Shown here in pieces: positions 26,976-35,868 of a stretch of 64,000 nucleotides of DNA; within the stretch, counting starts at the first letter, position 1, and every line of letters begins with the position of its first letter. The notes beneath the pieces are model-generated. The model was not told the DNA's origin, did no database searches, and was given only the letters and a program-made list of their open reading frames with translations. Both the position numbers and the translations under genes were made by a program. Origin of the DNA: Gp13-AA77 sp035578005 (GTDB lineage Bacteria > Acidobacteriota > Terriglobia > UBA7540); NCBI GenBank assembly GCA_035578005.1, contig DATJYK010000201.1:1-64000 (forward strand), written 5' to 3'.

Positions 26976-29800
26976 CCGACAACCTCACGGAAGGTCTTTG
27001 CCCAGCTTTCTTCGAGATCCGCTAGCGACTCTCGCAGGACCTCGCTGCCACCTTCCGTCAGCATAATCTCGGCCTGCGAAATCACTTCACCGAGCCAGCG
27101 GTACGGCACCTTCAACGCGTCCAGCCGTACGTCAGGTTCAATCTCAAGAAGGACGGAACCGACGAATTCTCCGAAAAAGTGTTCCTCCTTCGCAAAGCTG
27201 GTTGCGTCCTGACCGGTTGTCGTGCCTGCAGCGCCGGGCGCTAACTCGATACGGGCTCCCAAACCAGAGCCCAGCGACGCCTCGAAGACACGCAGCAAGG
27301 TTCCGCCTTCGGCGATTGCTGCGCCGGACACGTATTGACGTTCCCGGCGGAGGGCCAACAACAGGTCCCAAAGCTGGCGAATGGAGGAAGCATCGTAGCC
27401 CTCGAACAGGCGATCTCCGCGCTGGCCGTTAAGGTCCGCATACACGCTTCCGCCGAGCCCCCCTCCATCCGAACGCCCCAGCAGCAACAGACGATTGCCT
27501 GCTCGCTTGAACTCCTTGGTCACAACACGGCTCACATCCGGCACGCGTCCCATGGTGGCGACGGCGAGCGTGGGAGGCACGTCAATCCTGCGGCCGGCCG
27601 CCTCGAAGGTGCCGGAGCTCGAATCCTTTCCCGAAATGAACGGTACTCCCAGGGCACGAGAAAGTTCGGCGATGGCGGCCACCATCTCCCTCAGGTCCCA
27701 GGCTGTCTCAGGCCGGAGCCGCGGTGTATAGAAGTTGTCGCACAGCACCATCTCGCGGTAATCGACGCCCGCAACCACCGCCTTGGTGATCGCCTCGATC
27801 ACCATGAGTTGAGCGCACACCCGCGGATCAGCATCGCCATAGAAGGGGTTGAATGCAACCGTTGTCACCAGACCATAAGGCTTGCCGCGTAGCGGTGCTG
27901 AGACGGCCAGATTCGTGGGCATGCGATGATCGCGCCCACCGTAAGGTCCCACCACAGTCCGGCCTTGCACCGTACTATCGAAACGCGATCCGGCCGGGCT
28001 TTGATCCGCGCAGTGGTAATGTCCGAGCACACCGTGAACCGCGGCGGACCACTCTTCACGCGTCTTCAGCGTTGGCAAACGGAGCGGCTCGACGCGCCGT
28101 TTCGGTTCGCGAACCTCGACCGGCTCGATGGGACACGCGGCCCAAAGAAAACTCATTTCCAAATCGACAACCTTCTGCCCTTGCCAGCTTGCCTCAAAGC
28201 GCCGCGAGCTGGTAAAGCGTCCGATGGCGGCATGCGCCACCTCATAGCGGTCGAGGATGGCCTGAGCCTGAACGAGGTTTTCGGGCGCCACCGCGAGCAG
28301 CATTCGCTCCTGGCTCTCAGAGAGCAGAATCTCCCACGCCGTCAGGCTGCGGTCCTTCAGGGGAACACAGTCGAGGTCGAGCTCGACGCCCGTCTTTTCG
28401 GCCATCTCGCCGGCCGCGCTCGAAATGCCGCCGGCTCCAAGATCGGTGATCGAACGAATAAGCCCGGCGTCACGCAGTACGGGAATCGCTGTGGTGAACT
28501 TGCGCTCGGTGATGGGATGACCGATCTGCACCGCCGCCGATTCCCGCGAGAGCGTTTCCCCTGTCATTCCGGCAGAACTCGCCGTGGCGCCGTGGATACC
28601 GTCGCGCCCGGTCTCGCCACCGATTAGCAACGCGATGTCGCCCGGCTGCGGAGTTTCCTTAATCGCATACTGCTTGGGAATGAGCCCAAAGGAGTGCCCC
28701 AGAGCGAAGCACTTGGCGTAACGGGGATGCGTGCGGTAGAGCGGATGCATCATCGGAATACCCATTGGGTTCACGTAATAAGCCGTGCCGCGAATGGATT
28801 CGGAAACAATCAAGCGCGGGTGTAGAGCCCCGGCGGGCACATCCTGTTCCGCCAGGCGCGGGTCCATCGTGCCCATGACGGTGGTCCCGCCAACAGGGTA
28901 TGCGCCTTTGCCGAAGCCGAGGGTATCCCGAATCACGCCGCCGTGTTTGGTGGAGATCCCTCCGAAGGGCGCGATGGAACTGGGAAAGTTGTGCGTCTCA
29001 CCCTTGACCGTCACAACCCAACCTTCGTAGAATTCCATGCCGCCTGCGTTGTCTTTGAATGCCGAAACCACCAGCGGATGATTGATATCGGCGGTGGCTT
29101 GAGAGAGTTGCTTGAGCAACCCCAGACTCTTCCAAGTGGTGTGGTAACAGTGGTCGCTCCAACTCTGCACCAGAATCTCGATTTCGGCGTCGGTGTGGGG
29201 CCGCGCTTGTCGCGTCTCGTGCGCCTGAATCACCCGCATCTGCGCCAGTGGAGCGTACCAGGACCGCTCCTGCGAAAGAGCGCACAGATCTCCTTCGCTG
29301 AGTCCCGCCAGCGAGATCGAACGAACGGGATCAGGCCGCCCGGTCGGACGCAGCGTCGCCCAAACTTCGTCTGGCTCGCGCACCCGCTCCACTACAGGGT
29401 TATAAAGAAAGCGGCCTGCGGCCTCGCGTGCCCGGGCTGCCGTGAGGCCGCCGAATTGATAGCGGCGGCTCAAGCGGGCAAACTCAAGCCTGTCTTGTCC
29501 AAGCGCACGGGCGCCAGCCAGGATCGAAGGAGTTTCCGGATCGGTAACGGCGGGACGATAGGCGATCTCGACGATGGGACCGGCACCCGGGTCGAGCATC
29601 GAATGTTCGGACCCAGCTTGATAGAGAGGATTGGCTACGAGCGGCAGGAGCGAGCGTACGTCGACTGCGCCTTCCAACCAGAAGACGCGCTCGATCACGA
29701 GTGTGCTGAGGTCCCCATAGCCGTGATGCCTCAGAAATCGAAGCCAGTTGCGAGCCTCAGCGTCGTCGCGGGAGACGGTATAAATGCAGCTAATGGCCAT
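26972..29800 (-). CDS. purL: Phosphoribosylformylglycinamidine synthase PurL with N-terminal PurS-like extension
   Basis: 942 residues, longer than small PurL (about 740) and shorter than the large single-chain enzyme (about 1300). Residues from about 200 on match PurL: SWSDHCYHTTWKS (linker and catalytic His), then NPMGIPMMHPLYR, IGGETGRDGIHGATASSAG, GAGGISSAAGEMAEKTG, and LGVPFISGKDSSSGTF. The first 200 residues include two beta-alpha-beta-like segments (CIYTVSRDDAEARNWLRFL; IVEIAYRPAVTDPETPSILA), which I read as a fused, duplicated PurS-like module. No separate purS was seen nearby. ATP-dependent amidation of FGAR uses ammonia from PurQ. Confidence 0.93.
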   Translation of the reverse strand: MAISCIYTVSRDDAEARNWLRFLRHHGYGDLSTLVIERVFWLEGAVDVRSLLPLVANPLYQAGSEHSMLDPGAGPIVEIAYRPAVTDPETPSILAGARALGQDRLEFARLSRRYQFGGLTAARAREAAGRFLYNPVVERVREPDEVWATLRPTGRPDPVRSISLAGLSEGDLCALSQERSWYAPLAQMRVIQAHETRQARPHTDAEIEILVQSWSDHCYHTTWKSLGLLKQLSQATADINHPLVVSAFKDNAGGMEFYEGWVVTVKGETHNFPSSIAPFGGISTKHGGVIRDTLGFGKGAYPVGGTTVMGTMDPRLAEQDVPAGALHPRLIVSESIRGTAYYVNPMGIPMMHPLYRTHPRYAKCFALGHSFGLIPKQYAIKETPQPGDIALLIGGETGRDGIHGATASSAGMTGETLSRESAAVQIGHPITERKFTTAIPVLRDAGLIRSITDLGAGGISSAAGEMAEKTGVELDLDCVPLKDRSLTAWEILLSESQERMLLAVAPENLVQAQAILDRYEVAHAAIGRFTSSRRFEASWQGQKVVDLEMSFLWAACPIEPVEVREPKRRVEPLRLPTLKTREEWSAAVHGVLGHYHCADQSPAGSRFDSTVQGRTVVGPYGGRDHRMPTNLAVSAPLRGKPYGLVTTVAFNPFYGDADPRVCAQLMVIEAITKAVVAGVDYREMVLCDNFYTPRLRPETAWDLREMVAAIAELSRALGVPFISGKDSSSGTFEAAGRRIDVPPTLAVATMGRVPDVSRVVTKEFKRAGNRLLLLGRSDGGGLGGSVYADLNGQRGDRLFEGYDASSIRQLWDLLLALRRERQYVSGAAIAEGGTLLRVFEASLGSGLGARIELAPGAAGTTTGQDATSFAKEEHFFGEFVGSVLLEIEPDVRLDALKVPYRWLGEVISQAEIMLTEGGSEVLRESLADLEESWAKTFREVVG

Positions 29801-29967
29801 CGTGGGCTATGCGGGCCGATCAAGGTCAAGTATCATCTATTATTCTATAAGATTCGGGGCAACGCCAGCGGGCAATGCTAGTGCCAGCCTTGGCCGGAGC
29901 AAGCTCTAGGCCCCGCTACAGGATATTAAGGGCACGGCTCTGGTCGGCCGACTCGCCCGAAAACCGA

Positions 29968-30723
29968 ATGAGAATTGTCGTCAAGATTGGAACCAGTCTG
30001 ATCGCTCCCGGCGGACGCATTAACGCCGCTTGGATGCGGTCGCTTGTAGACCAATTCGATCTTACCCAGCACGAGTACGTCATGGTAAGCTCCGGCGCAA
30101 TTGCTTGCGGCATGTCGTCGCTTGGCATCAGCCAGAAGCCCCGCAAGCTCGACCTGATGCAGGCGTCAGCGGCCGTGGGCCAGAGCCAGTTGATGCACAC
30201 CTATGAGCGCCTTTTCTTCGGTAAGAAGGCCGTGGCGCAACTACTGCTTTCCAGCGATGACTTTTCTTCCCCGGTCCGCTATCGTAACCTGTGCAATACT
30301 CTCAACCGGCTGCTCAAGATGAACGTTTTGCCCATCGTGAACGAAAATGATAGCGTTTCGGTGCGCGAGCTCGAAGGGGCCTTCGGCGACAACGACGAAC
30401 TGAGCGCCCTGGTAGCTTCGGCGGTTCAGGCGGACTGGCTGGTGCTGCTTACCAATGTGGATGGCTTCTATCACCGAAACGGCAAAGGGAAGCCGCAACT
30501 GCTGCGCGTCATCAAGCGGGTCACGCCGGAACTGGAAGCGAATTGCGATAGCAAGAGCGCACTCGGACGCGGCGGGATGCGCTCCAAATTGCGGGCCGCT
30601 TTACGGGCGACGGCCTCGGGAATCCACGTGTGCATCGCCAACGGAACTGAGCCCCGGGTGATACCGCTGGTGCTGGACCGCCGCGTCGGCACCTATTTCC
30701 CACCTCTGAGGACTAAGGAATGA
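29968..30723 (+). CDS. proB: Glutamate 5-kinase, short form without PUA domain
   Basis: 251 residues from ATG 29968; the frame is open upstream to 29875 but those residues look non-native. Amino-acid-kinase fold: VVKIGTSLIAPGG at the N-terminus, VMVSSGAIACGMSSLG, LPIVNENDSVSV, FGDNDELSALVASAV and LLTNVDGFY. It phosphorylates glutamate in the first step of proline synthesis. Many ProB proteins carry a C-terminal PUA domain (about 365 residues in total); this one ends at the kinase domain. The stop overlaps proA (ATGA), so ProB and ProA are coupled. Confidence 0.93.
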   Translation: MRIVVKIGTSLIAPGGRINAAWMRSLVDQFDLTQHEYVMVSSGAIACGMSSLGISQKPRKLDLMQASAAVGQSQLMHTYERLFFGKKAVAQLLLSSDDFSSPVRYRNLCNTLNRLLKMNVLPIVNENDSVSVRELEGAFGDNDELSALVASAVQADWLVLLTNVDGFYHRNGKGKPQLLRVIKRVTPELEANCDSKSALGRGGMRSKLRAALRATASGIHVCIANGTEPRVIPLVLDRRVGTYFPPLRTKE

Positions 30724-31988
30724 GTAGCGCGATGACTGCCCTTGCTGCTTCGCAACTTTCCACGCACGAGAAATTGTTGCGTGCGCGCCAGGCCTCTGCC
30801 CGGGTGGCCCGACTCACTTCCGGGCAGAAAGACGGAATTCTGCGAGCCATGGCCGATGCGATCGAGGGAAACTCGGGGAAGATCCTGGAAGCAAATCAAG
30901 CTGACCTCGCTGCCAACGACCTGCGCCCTTCCAGCCGCGACCGGCTGCTTCTGAACCCGAAACGCATCGCTGAGATGCTGGCTGGCATCGAGGCCGTGAT
31001 CAACCTGCCGGATCCGGTCGGCGAAGTGCTGGAAGAATCGACGCGACCCAACGGCCTCGTGATTCGTAAGGTGCGGGTGCCGCTGGGAGTGGTGGGTGTG
31101 ATTTACGAATCGCGCCCTAACGTCACGGTGGACGCGGCGGCTTTGGCCCTCAAGGCTGGCAACGCGGTGGTGCTGCGCGGAGGGCGCGAAGCCGCCCACA
31201 CGAACGAGCGGCTGGTGGAGATTCTGAACCAAGCGGCTAACCTGCCCGCGGGCGCCGTGGAGTTGCTCGATTCGCGTTCGCGCGACTCCGTCGACGAGCT
31301 GATGCTGGCAAGGGGTATGGTGGACGTGTTGGTGCCGCGGGGCGGCGCGGATCTGATCGGTCGGGTCGTCGAGAAGGCGATCGTCCCCGTGATTGAAACC
31401 GGAGCCGGTAATTGCCACATCTACGTAGATGAGGATGCAGACCTTGACCTCGCCGATGCGGTGGTCATCAACGCCAAGACCCAGCGTCCTTCCGTGTGTA
31501 ACGCAGCCGAGAAGCTGCTGGTCCATCGGTCAATTGCCGCCGAATATGTCCCGCGAATCGTTAAGAAGCTATTGGACGCTGGGGTAGAGGTTCGCGGAGA
31601 CGCAGAAACGCGCCGCCTCGCCGCGGGTCTGGACGTTCGCGCGGCCGGACCGGACGATTGGTTTGCGGAATACTCGGCGCTTATCATGGCTGTCGCCGTC
31701 GTGAAAGGCCCAGATGCGGCGATTGCCCATATCAACCGCTACTCCACGGCGCATTCGGACGCCATCCTGACTCGCCACGAAGGCCGAGCGCGCGAGTTTC
31801 TACAGCGGGTCGATTCGGCAGCCGTCTACTGGAATGCATCAACGCGTTTTACCGACGGCGGCGAGTTCGGCTTTGGGGCCGAGATGGGAATCAGTACCCA
31901 AAAGCTGCACTGTCGCGGTCCCTTCGGACTGAAAGAACTCACGTCTGCTAAGTACCAGGTGCTGGGTTCAGGGCAGATCCGCACCTGA
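30720..31988 (+). CDS. proA: Gamma-glutamyl phosphate reductase
   Basis: 422 residues, normal length. It reduces glutamyl-5-phosphate to the semialdehyde with NADPH. Landmarks: PLGVVGVIYESRPNVTVDAA (121-140), LKAGNAVVLRGGREAAHTN, the catalytic Cys260 in TQRPSVCNAAEKLLVH, and FGAEMGISTQKLHCRGP near the end. The aldehyde-dehydrogenase-like fold is complete. It is the second gene of the proBA operon, with a cupin gene 92 bases downstream. Confidence 0.96.
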   Translation: MSSAMTALAASQLSTHEKLLRARQASARVARLTSGQKDGILRAMADAIEGNSGKILEANQADLAANDLRPSSRDRLLLNPKRIAEMLAGIEAVINLPDPVGEVLEESTRPNGLVIRKVRVPLGVVGVIYESRPNVTVDAAALALKAGNAVVLRGGREAAHTNERLVEILNQAANLPAGAVELLDSRSRDSVDELMLARGMVDVLVPRGGADLIGRVVEKAIVPVIETGAGNCHIYVDEDADLDLADAVVINAKTQRPSVCNAAEKLLVHRSIAAEYVPRIVKKLLDAGVEVRGDAETRRLAAGLDVRAAGPDDWFAEYSALIMAVAVVKGPDAAIAHINRYSTAHSDAILTRHEGRAREFLQRVDSAAVYWNASTRFTDGGEFGFGAEMGISTQKLHCRGPFGLKELTSAKYQVLGSGQIRT

Positions 31989-32080
31989 GCCATCGTGGGC
32001 CTGGGGCTTGCACCGGCCGCGCGAATCTGCCGGCCAACCCGTCGCGCGCCCAAGGTACTGGCAGCTAGGAGAGATAATCA

Positions 32081-32503
32081 ATGGACTACTCGCGGCGAGA
32101 ACTCTGCTTGTTGCTACCTGCGCTTGTCGCAGCCCGCGCCGACGCTGCAGGCGATGCGGTATTGCCGTCCAAGGTCTACAACTTTGAGAGCCTGCCCGCA
32201 AAGGTAGAGGAAGGCAACACATTCCGGCCCATTCTGGAAGGTGTTACTCACGAAGAATACCATGTCGAACTTCACGAGACCGACCTCGCGCCTGGAACCA
32301 TGCCTCATCCAGCGCACCATCACGCGCACGAGGAAATCTTTCTCATTCGTGAAGGCACCCTTGCGGTAACAATCGAGGGACACACGTCCAACCTCGGTCC
32401 CGGCTCCGTCGCCTATATTGCCTCCAACCAGGAACACGGCATCCGCAACGTGGGCAGCACACATGCCCAATACTTTGTATTCGCCCTCGGCGCCCAAAGC
32501 TGA
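32081..32503 (+). CDS. Cupin-domain protein with Tat-like signal
   Basis: 140 residues. The N-terminus DYSRRELCLLLPALVAARA resembles a twin-arginine signal. The cupin barrel shows HPAHHHAHEEIFLIREGTL (metal-binding His cluster, Glu) and a second motif SVAYIASNQEHGIRNVG. One cupin domain only. Members bind a metal and act as dioxygenases, isomerases or sugar sensors; the role here is unknown. AGGAGAG lies about 7 bases before ATG. It may be transcribed with proBA. Confidence 0.82.
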   Translation: MDYSRRELCLLLPALVAARADAAGDAVLPSKVYNFESLPAKVEEGNTFRPILEGVTHEEYHVELHETDLAPGTMPHPAHHHAHEEIFLIREGTLAVTIEGHTSNLGPGSVAYIASNQEHGIRNVGSTHAQYFVFALGAQS

Positions 32504-33437
32504 CATCTTGGCGTCCACCGGTTTCTGGGAGCTCCGAACCCTCCACTCGTCGGCGTCACATATCCGGCCTTCGGCATTCTCTCTCACGACGAACGTCGCC
32601 TCCTCGCAGGCTAGTGGTGAGATCCCCTTGATGGAAAGGCGTTGGAACTTTTGGGAAGCGCTTCGGCACTTGTTGAGCCATTTAATTGAGGTGTATTATC
32701 TAGAGTGCACCCAGGTGCGACATGGACGCGTGTTGCAATCCACTGATTAAAGTGGCAGTTAACGTCGCCGCGATCGAGATCAGATGCGGCTAATAACAGC
32801 ACCGGTCTGGCCTGTGACGTGCACCGACAAGTAGCGTCGGGCTGGCTCGCGCAATCAACGGCGCGGCCCGCAGACAGAGCAACCGGTTCTTGCCACGTGG
32901 TTGCTCGAGGAACCAAGTTGCTGCATTCGATGTCGGGATGGAATATCGACCTGTTGTACCATCAGCCGGACTTCAAGGCTTTTGGTCGAGTGCCGTCTAA
33001 CCCCCCTTCCGCTCGCATTGTCGATATAGAGGTCCTCAAGGAAAAGCCACCCACAAGCTCAGCCACAGTGCAGGACAAGGTCGCTCACGGCCGGTCAGCT
33101 ATGCGAACTCAGGGAGCCGACGCAGTGGGGAACATTTGGGTTAACGCGTCTTCGGTTGCCTGGAAAACGGGAAGCGTGACGGCAAATGACATTGCCCTGC
33201 GAGCCTGGCTTCGCTCCCAAACAGAGGCCGCTGAGGCGTCGAGGATCGAGAGCTGTCTCGACCAACTCGATGTCTACGCTTAGGACTTTGCGGGTGACCT
33301 GAGCTACCGGAACCTCAGCCCATCTGGCCCGTTGGTAATGGTACTGAAGAGTCATAGCAATAACCGGGCGCCAACCGGTATTTTGTTATCCGCGCATGAC
33401 CAGGAATCTCAATAAGCCAAGCCGAGGTGCAAAGTTC
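32504..33437. other. 934-bp gap without a supported gene
   Basis: Several frames of 80-155 codons are open here on both strands (for example 32819-33283 plus), but none has a recognised motif, a good ribosome-binding site or neighbours that argue for it. The base composition is more even than in the genes. The region may hold a decayed gene. Just before the regulator at 33438 lies AACCGG-7-CCGGT (about 33370-33385), a possible weak operator. Confidence 0.4.
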
Positions 33438-33827
33438 ATGATCATCGGACAAAGAATCCGCCAACTCCGGGAAGAAAAGGGCCTTTCCCAAGGGGACATC
33501 GAGAAGGCCAGCGGTCTGCTCCGCTGCTATATCTCTCGCGTCGAGCACGGGCACACAGTGCCGTCTCTTGACACGTTGGAGCGGTTCGCAGCCGCCCTGG
33601 ACGTACCGCTCTATTGGCTCTTCCATTCCGGAGAGGATGCTCCTTCCACACCGCATCTGACGCCGCGACAGTCCCTGGAAGAAATGGCCGATGAGGCCGG
33701 ACCGGGCGGAACGGAAGCGCGATTTCTGCTCAAGATCAAGGGGCTGGTCACCAGCATGGCCGATGCGGATCGCGCCTTTCTGCTCGATTTTGCCCGTAAG
33801 CTGGCTTCACGCTCCGCCTCGAGCTAA
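33438..33827 (+). CDS. XRE-family transcriptional regulator
   Basis: 129 residues from ATG 33438, with GAGGTG about 9 bases upstream; an ATG at 33396 is less likely. The N-terminal helix-turn-helix is clear: IGQRIRQLREEKGLSQGDIE, then LLRCYISRVEHGHTVPSLDT (residues 3-45), followed by ALDVPLYWLFHSG. The C-terminal half (SLEEMADEAGPGGTEARFLL onward) is a helical region shared by acidobacterial proteins of this type, probably for dimerisation. It has no adjacent operon on its strand, so its targets are unknown. 33828-34018 shows nothing assignable. Confidence 0.86.
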   Translation: MIIGQRIRQLREEKGLSQGDIEKASGLLRCYISRVEHGHTVPSLDTLERFAAALDVPLYWLFHSGEDAPSTPHLTPRQSLEEMADEAGPGGTEARFLLKIKGLVTSMADADRAFLLDFARKLASRSASS

Positions 33828-34018
33828 CCGTTTCCCACGATGATGACGTTACGCTTGCGGCCCCAAGCCGGAGGCGGGGCAACGCCTCATCCGTTCGTGG
33901 CGGCTGCGGCCCATGGCATTCGCGCAACAGCATGCCTGGCGTTTTCTCCGTAGACAATCAACCGCAAATTGACGAGCACCGCAAGTTACGGCAGGAACGA
34001 ACTTCTGAGAAATCTGGG

Positions 34019-34393
34019 TTAGCCGTCTTTCTCCGTAGGATAGCCGGCTTCATTCCAACCGCGCCAGCCGCCATCCATCGAGCTCACGTTCGTATACCCC
34101 ATTTTTTGCAGGTTGTCGGCGGAGAGTGCCGAGCGATATCCGCCGCCGCAGTAGAGCACCAAAGCCGCGTTCTTGTCGGGGAAGCGCTCTTCGATGTCGC
34201 GCTCGATGATGCCTCTCGAGAGGTGCACGGCGCCGGGCAGATGGCCGCGCGCCCATTCGCTCTCCTCACGCACGTCCACCAGCGTGAATTTCTCCCCCGC
34301 TTCGAGGCGCGCCTTCACCGCATGAACATCAGTCTCCTTGATTCGCGTCCTCGCGTCATCGACCAGCCGCACAAAGTCTGCCGAGTGCTTCAT
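34019..34393 (-). CDS. Rhodanese-domain protein
   Basis: 124 residues from ATG 34393, with GGAGG about 7 bases upstream. Single rhodanese domain: LVDVREESEWARGHLPGAVH (38-57) and active-site loop YCGGGYR with Cys82. It ends DGGWRGWNEAGYP, as usual. It is a sulfurtransferase or persulfide carrier, probably cytoplasmic. It starts 21 bases after the SDR gene on the same strand, so the two are probably co-transcribed. Confidence 0.92.
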   Translation of the reverse strand: MKHSADFVRLVDDARTRIKETDVHAVKARLEAGEKFTLVDVREESEWARGHLPGAVHLSRGIIERDIEERFPDKNAALVLYCGGGYRSALSADNLQKMGYTNVSSMDGGWRGWNEAGYPTEKDG

Positions 34394-34413
34394 ACCGAAA
34401 CCTCCACACAATC

Positions 34414-35172
34414 TCAGACTTGAAATCCAAGCTGCGCCGCGCTGATTCCGCCGTCAATCACAAACACGGCGCCCGTCACAAAGGACGCCTCATCGGAGGC
34501 CAGAAACAGTGCGGCGTTCGCAATGTCTTCGGGTTGGCCCAAGCGCCCGAGAGGATAGAGAGCCGTAAGCCGATCCACCAAACTCGGATCGCGCTCGATC
34601 AGCGGCTTCCAGATGTCGGTGAGCACCGTGCCGGGACAAATACAGTTCACGCGAATGCCGTCCTTGCCGACCTCGCCGCACAGCGACCGCGACAGGCCGA
34701 TCATGGCCGCCTTCGAGCCGCTGTAAACGTGCTCGTGACCGAAACCCATCAGCGCGTTCACCGAAGAAATGTTGACGATGCTTCCCGCGCCCATTTTCCG
34801 CATTCCCGGCAAGACGGCCTGGATGAATTGCCAGGCGCCGAGCAGTCCGATTTCCATGATCGGTGCCCAACGGTTTGCGAAAATCGCTTCGCGGCTGCAG
34901 ATGGCTGAATTGATAAGAACATGAGGCGCACCATAAGCTACTTCTGTAGCCTCCAGCACTTTCTGAACATCGTCGGGTTGGCTCACATCGCCGTGGACAA
35001 ACAGAGCCTCACCGCCCTGCCGGCGAATGGCGCTCGCCGTCTCTTCGCCATTCGCGTCGTTGACGTCGTCGATGACAACGCGCGCCCCTTCGGCCGCGAA
35101 ACGCACTGCAATGGCGCGGCCGATTCCGCTGCCCGCTCCAGTGACAATCGCGATTTTGTTTTCGAGACGCAT
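34414..35172 (-). CDS. Short-chain dehydrogenase/reductase (SDR)
   Basis: 252 residues from the ATG of MRLENKIAIVTGAGSGIGRA; the frame is open to 35232 but those codons run into a repeat element. Classical SDR: TGAGSGIG near residue 11, acidic VVIDDVND after the second strand (NAD preference), SS then YSGSK as catalytic Ser/Tyr/Lys, and ending DGGISAAQLGFQV. One oddity is INSAICSREA, where the family has NNAG. The inverted-repeat element at 35196-35479 begins 24 bases upstream, so the promoter may be inside it. Confidence 0.88.
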   Translation of the reverse strand: MRLENKIAIVTGAGSGIGRAIAVRFAAEGARVVIDDVNDANGEETASAIRRQGGEALFVHGDVSQPDDVQKVLEATEVAYGAPHVLINSAICSREAIFANRWAPIMEIGLLGAWQFIQAVLPGMRKMGAGSIVNISSVNALMGFGHEHVYSGSKAAMIGLSRSLCGEVGKDGIRVNCICPGTVLTDIWKPLIERDPSLVDRLTALYPLGRLGQPEDIANAALFLASDEASFVTGAVFVIDGGISAAQLGFQV

Positions 35173-35195
35173 AGCGCGATGGAGTTTATACATTT

Positions 35196-35479
35196 GAGGC
35201 CCGAAAGGCCGCGCTAGCAAAGCCCTGGGCAACGCCCAGGGAAATCAGATGCCGCGCCTAACGTCGAGCCCTGTAAGGGCGATCCAGGCGCGCCGTTCAG
35301 TCCCACACGTTTAGCGCCGAAGATCAGGCGAACGCAGAGTTGGGAAAGAGATTGATGGCCCATTCGCATGACCTGCTCTAGCCCGCCCTTTCAGGGCTAC
35401 ATTCTTCACATTCCTTAGGGTTCCCTGGGCGCTGCCCGGGCAGCGCCCAGGGCTTTGTTAGTGCGGCCCTTCGGGCCTC
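35196..35479. mobile_element. 284-bp non-coding element with 35-bp terminal inverted repeats
   Basis: The left end (35196-35230, starting GAGGCCCGAAAGGCC) and the right end (35445-35479, ending GGCCCTTCGGGCCTC) are inverted copies identical at 32 of 35 positions. Shorter palindromes lie inside (GCCCTGTAAGGGC, GCCCTTTCAGGGC, CCCTGGGCGCTGCCCGGGC). No reading frame is supported. It has the structure of a MITE; no target duplication was established. Confidence 0.7.
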
Positions 35480-35647
35480 AAAACGTACAAACTTCACGGC
35501 TGAAGCCGTGCCCTTGCGCGCTACACGTCACTGTCTGCGTTCTCGATGGTGCTGCCGGGCTCGGCGATCCAGCCATCGATTGTACGCGAGGCACCCGTCT
35601 CCGCGCGACCCGGACGCGCCGCCGGTATGGGTGTCGTTTGAACGCCC

Positions 35648-35751
35648 CGAGCGCAGTCATTCCCGCGCAGGCGGGAATCCATTGTCCAAGTTCTCTGAAT
35701 TAAAGCACTGACGAAGGTAGATTCCCGCCTGCGCGGGAATGACTGCGCTCG
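35648..35751. repeat. 104-bp element with 32-bp perfect inverted arms
   Basis: CGAGCGCAGTCATTCCCGCG begins the left arm (35648-35679), and the right arm (35720-35751) is its exact reverse complement, with 40 bases between. Each arm is itself palindromic around TTCCCGC/GCGGGAA. It belongs to the same repeat family as 13679-13727 and 38495-38567. Confidence 0.9.
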
Positions 35752-35868
35752 CAGAGAGGTTTCGCACAGCAAACAAGACCAATATTCAGTCGCGATGCGC
35801 TTGCCACGAATCGCCGGCTGTCGTACGATGTTGCGGCACTCAATTACTAAATATTGGGAGACATGTTC

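Noticed and set aside
32819..33283. A 154-codon open frame
   Set aside because: No motif, no ribosome-binding site and no supportive neighbour; treated as intergenic.
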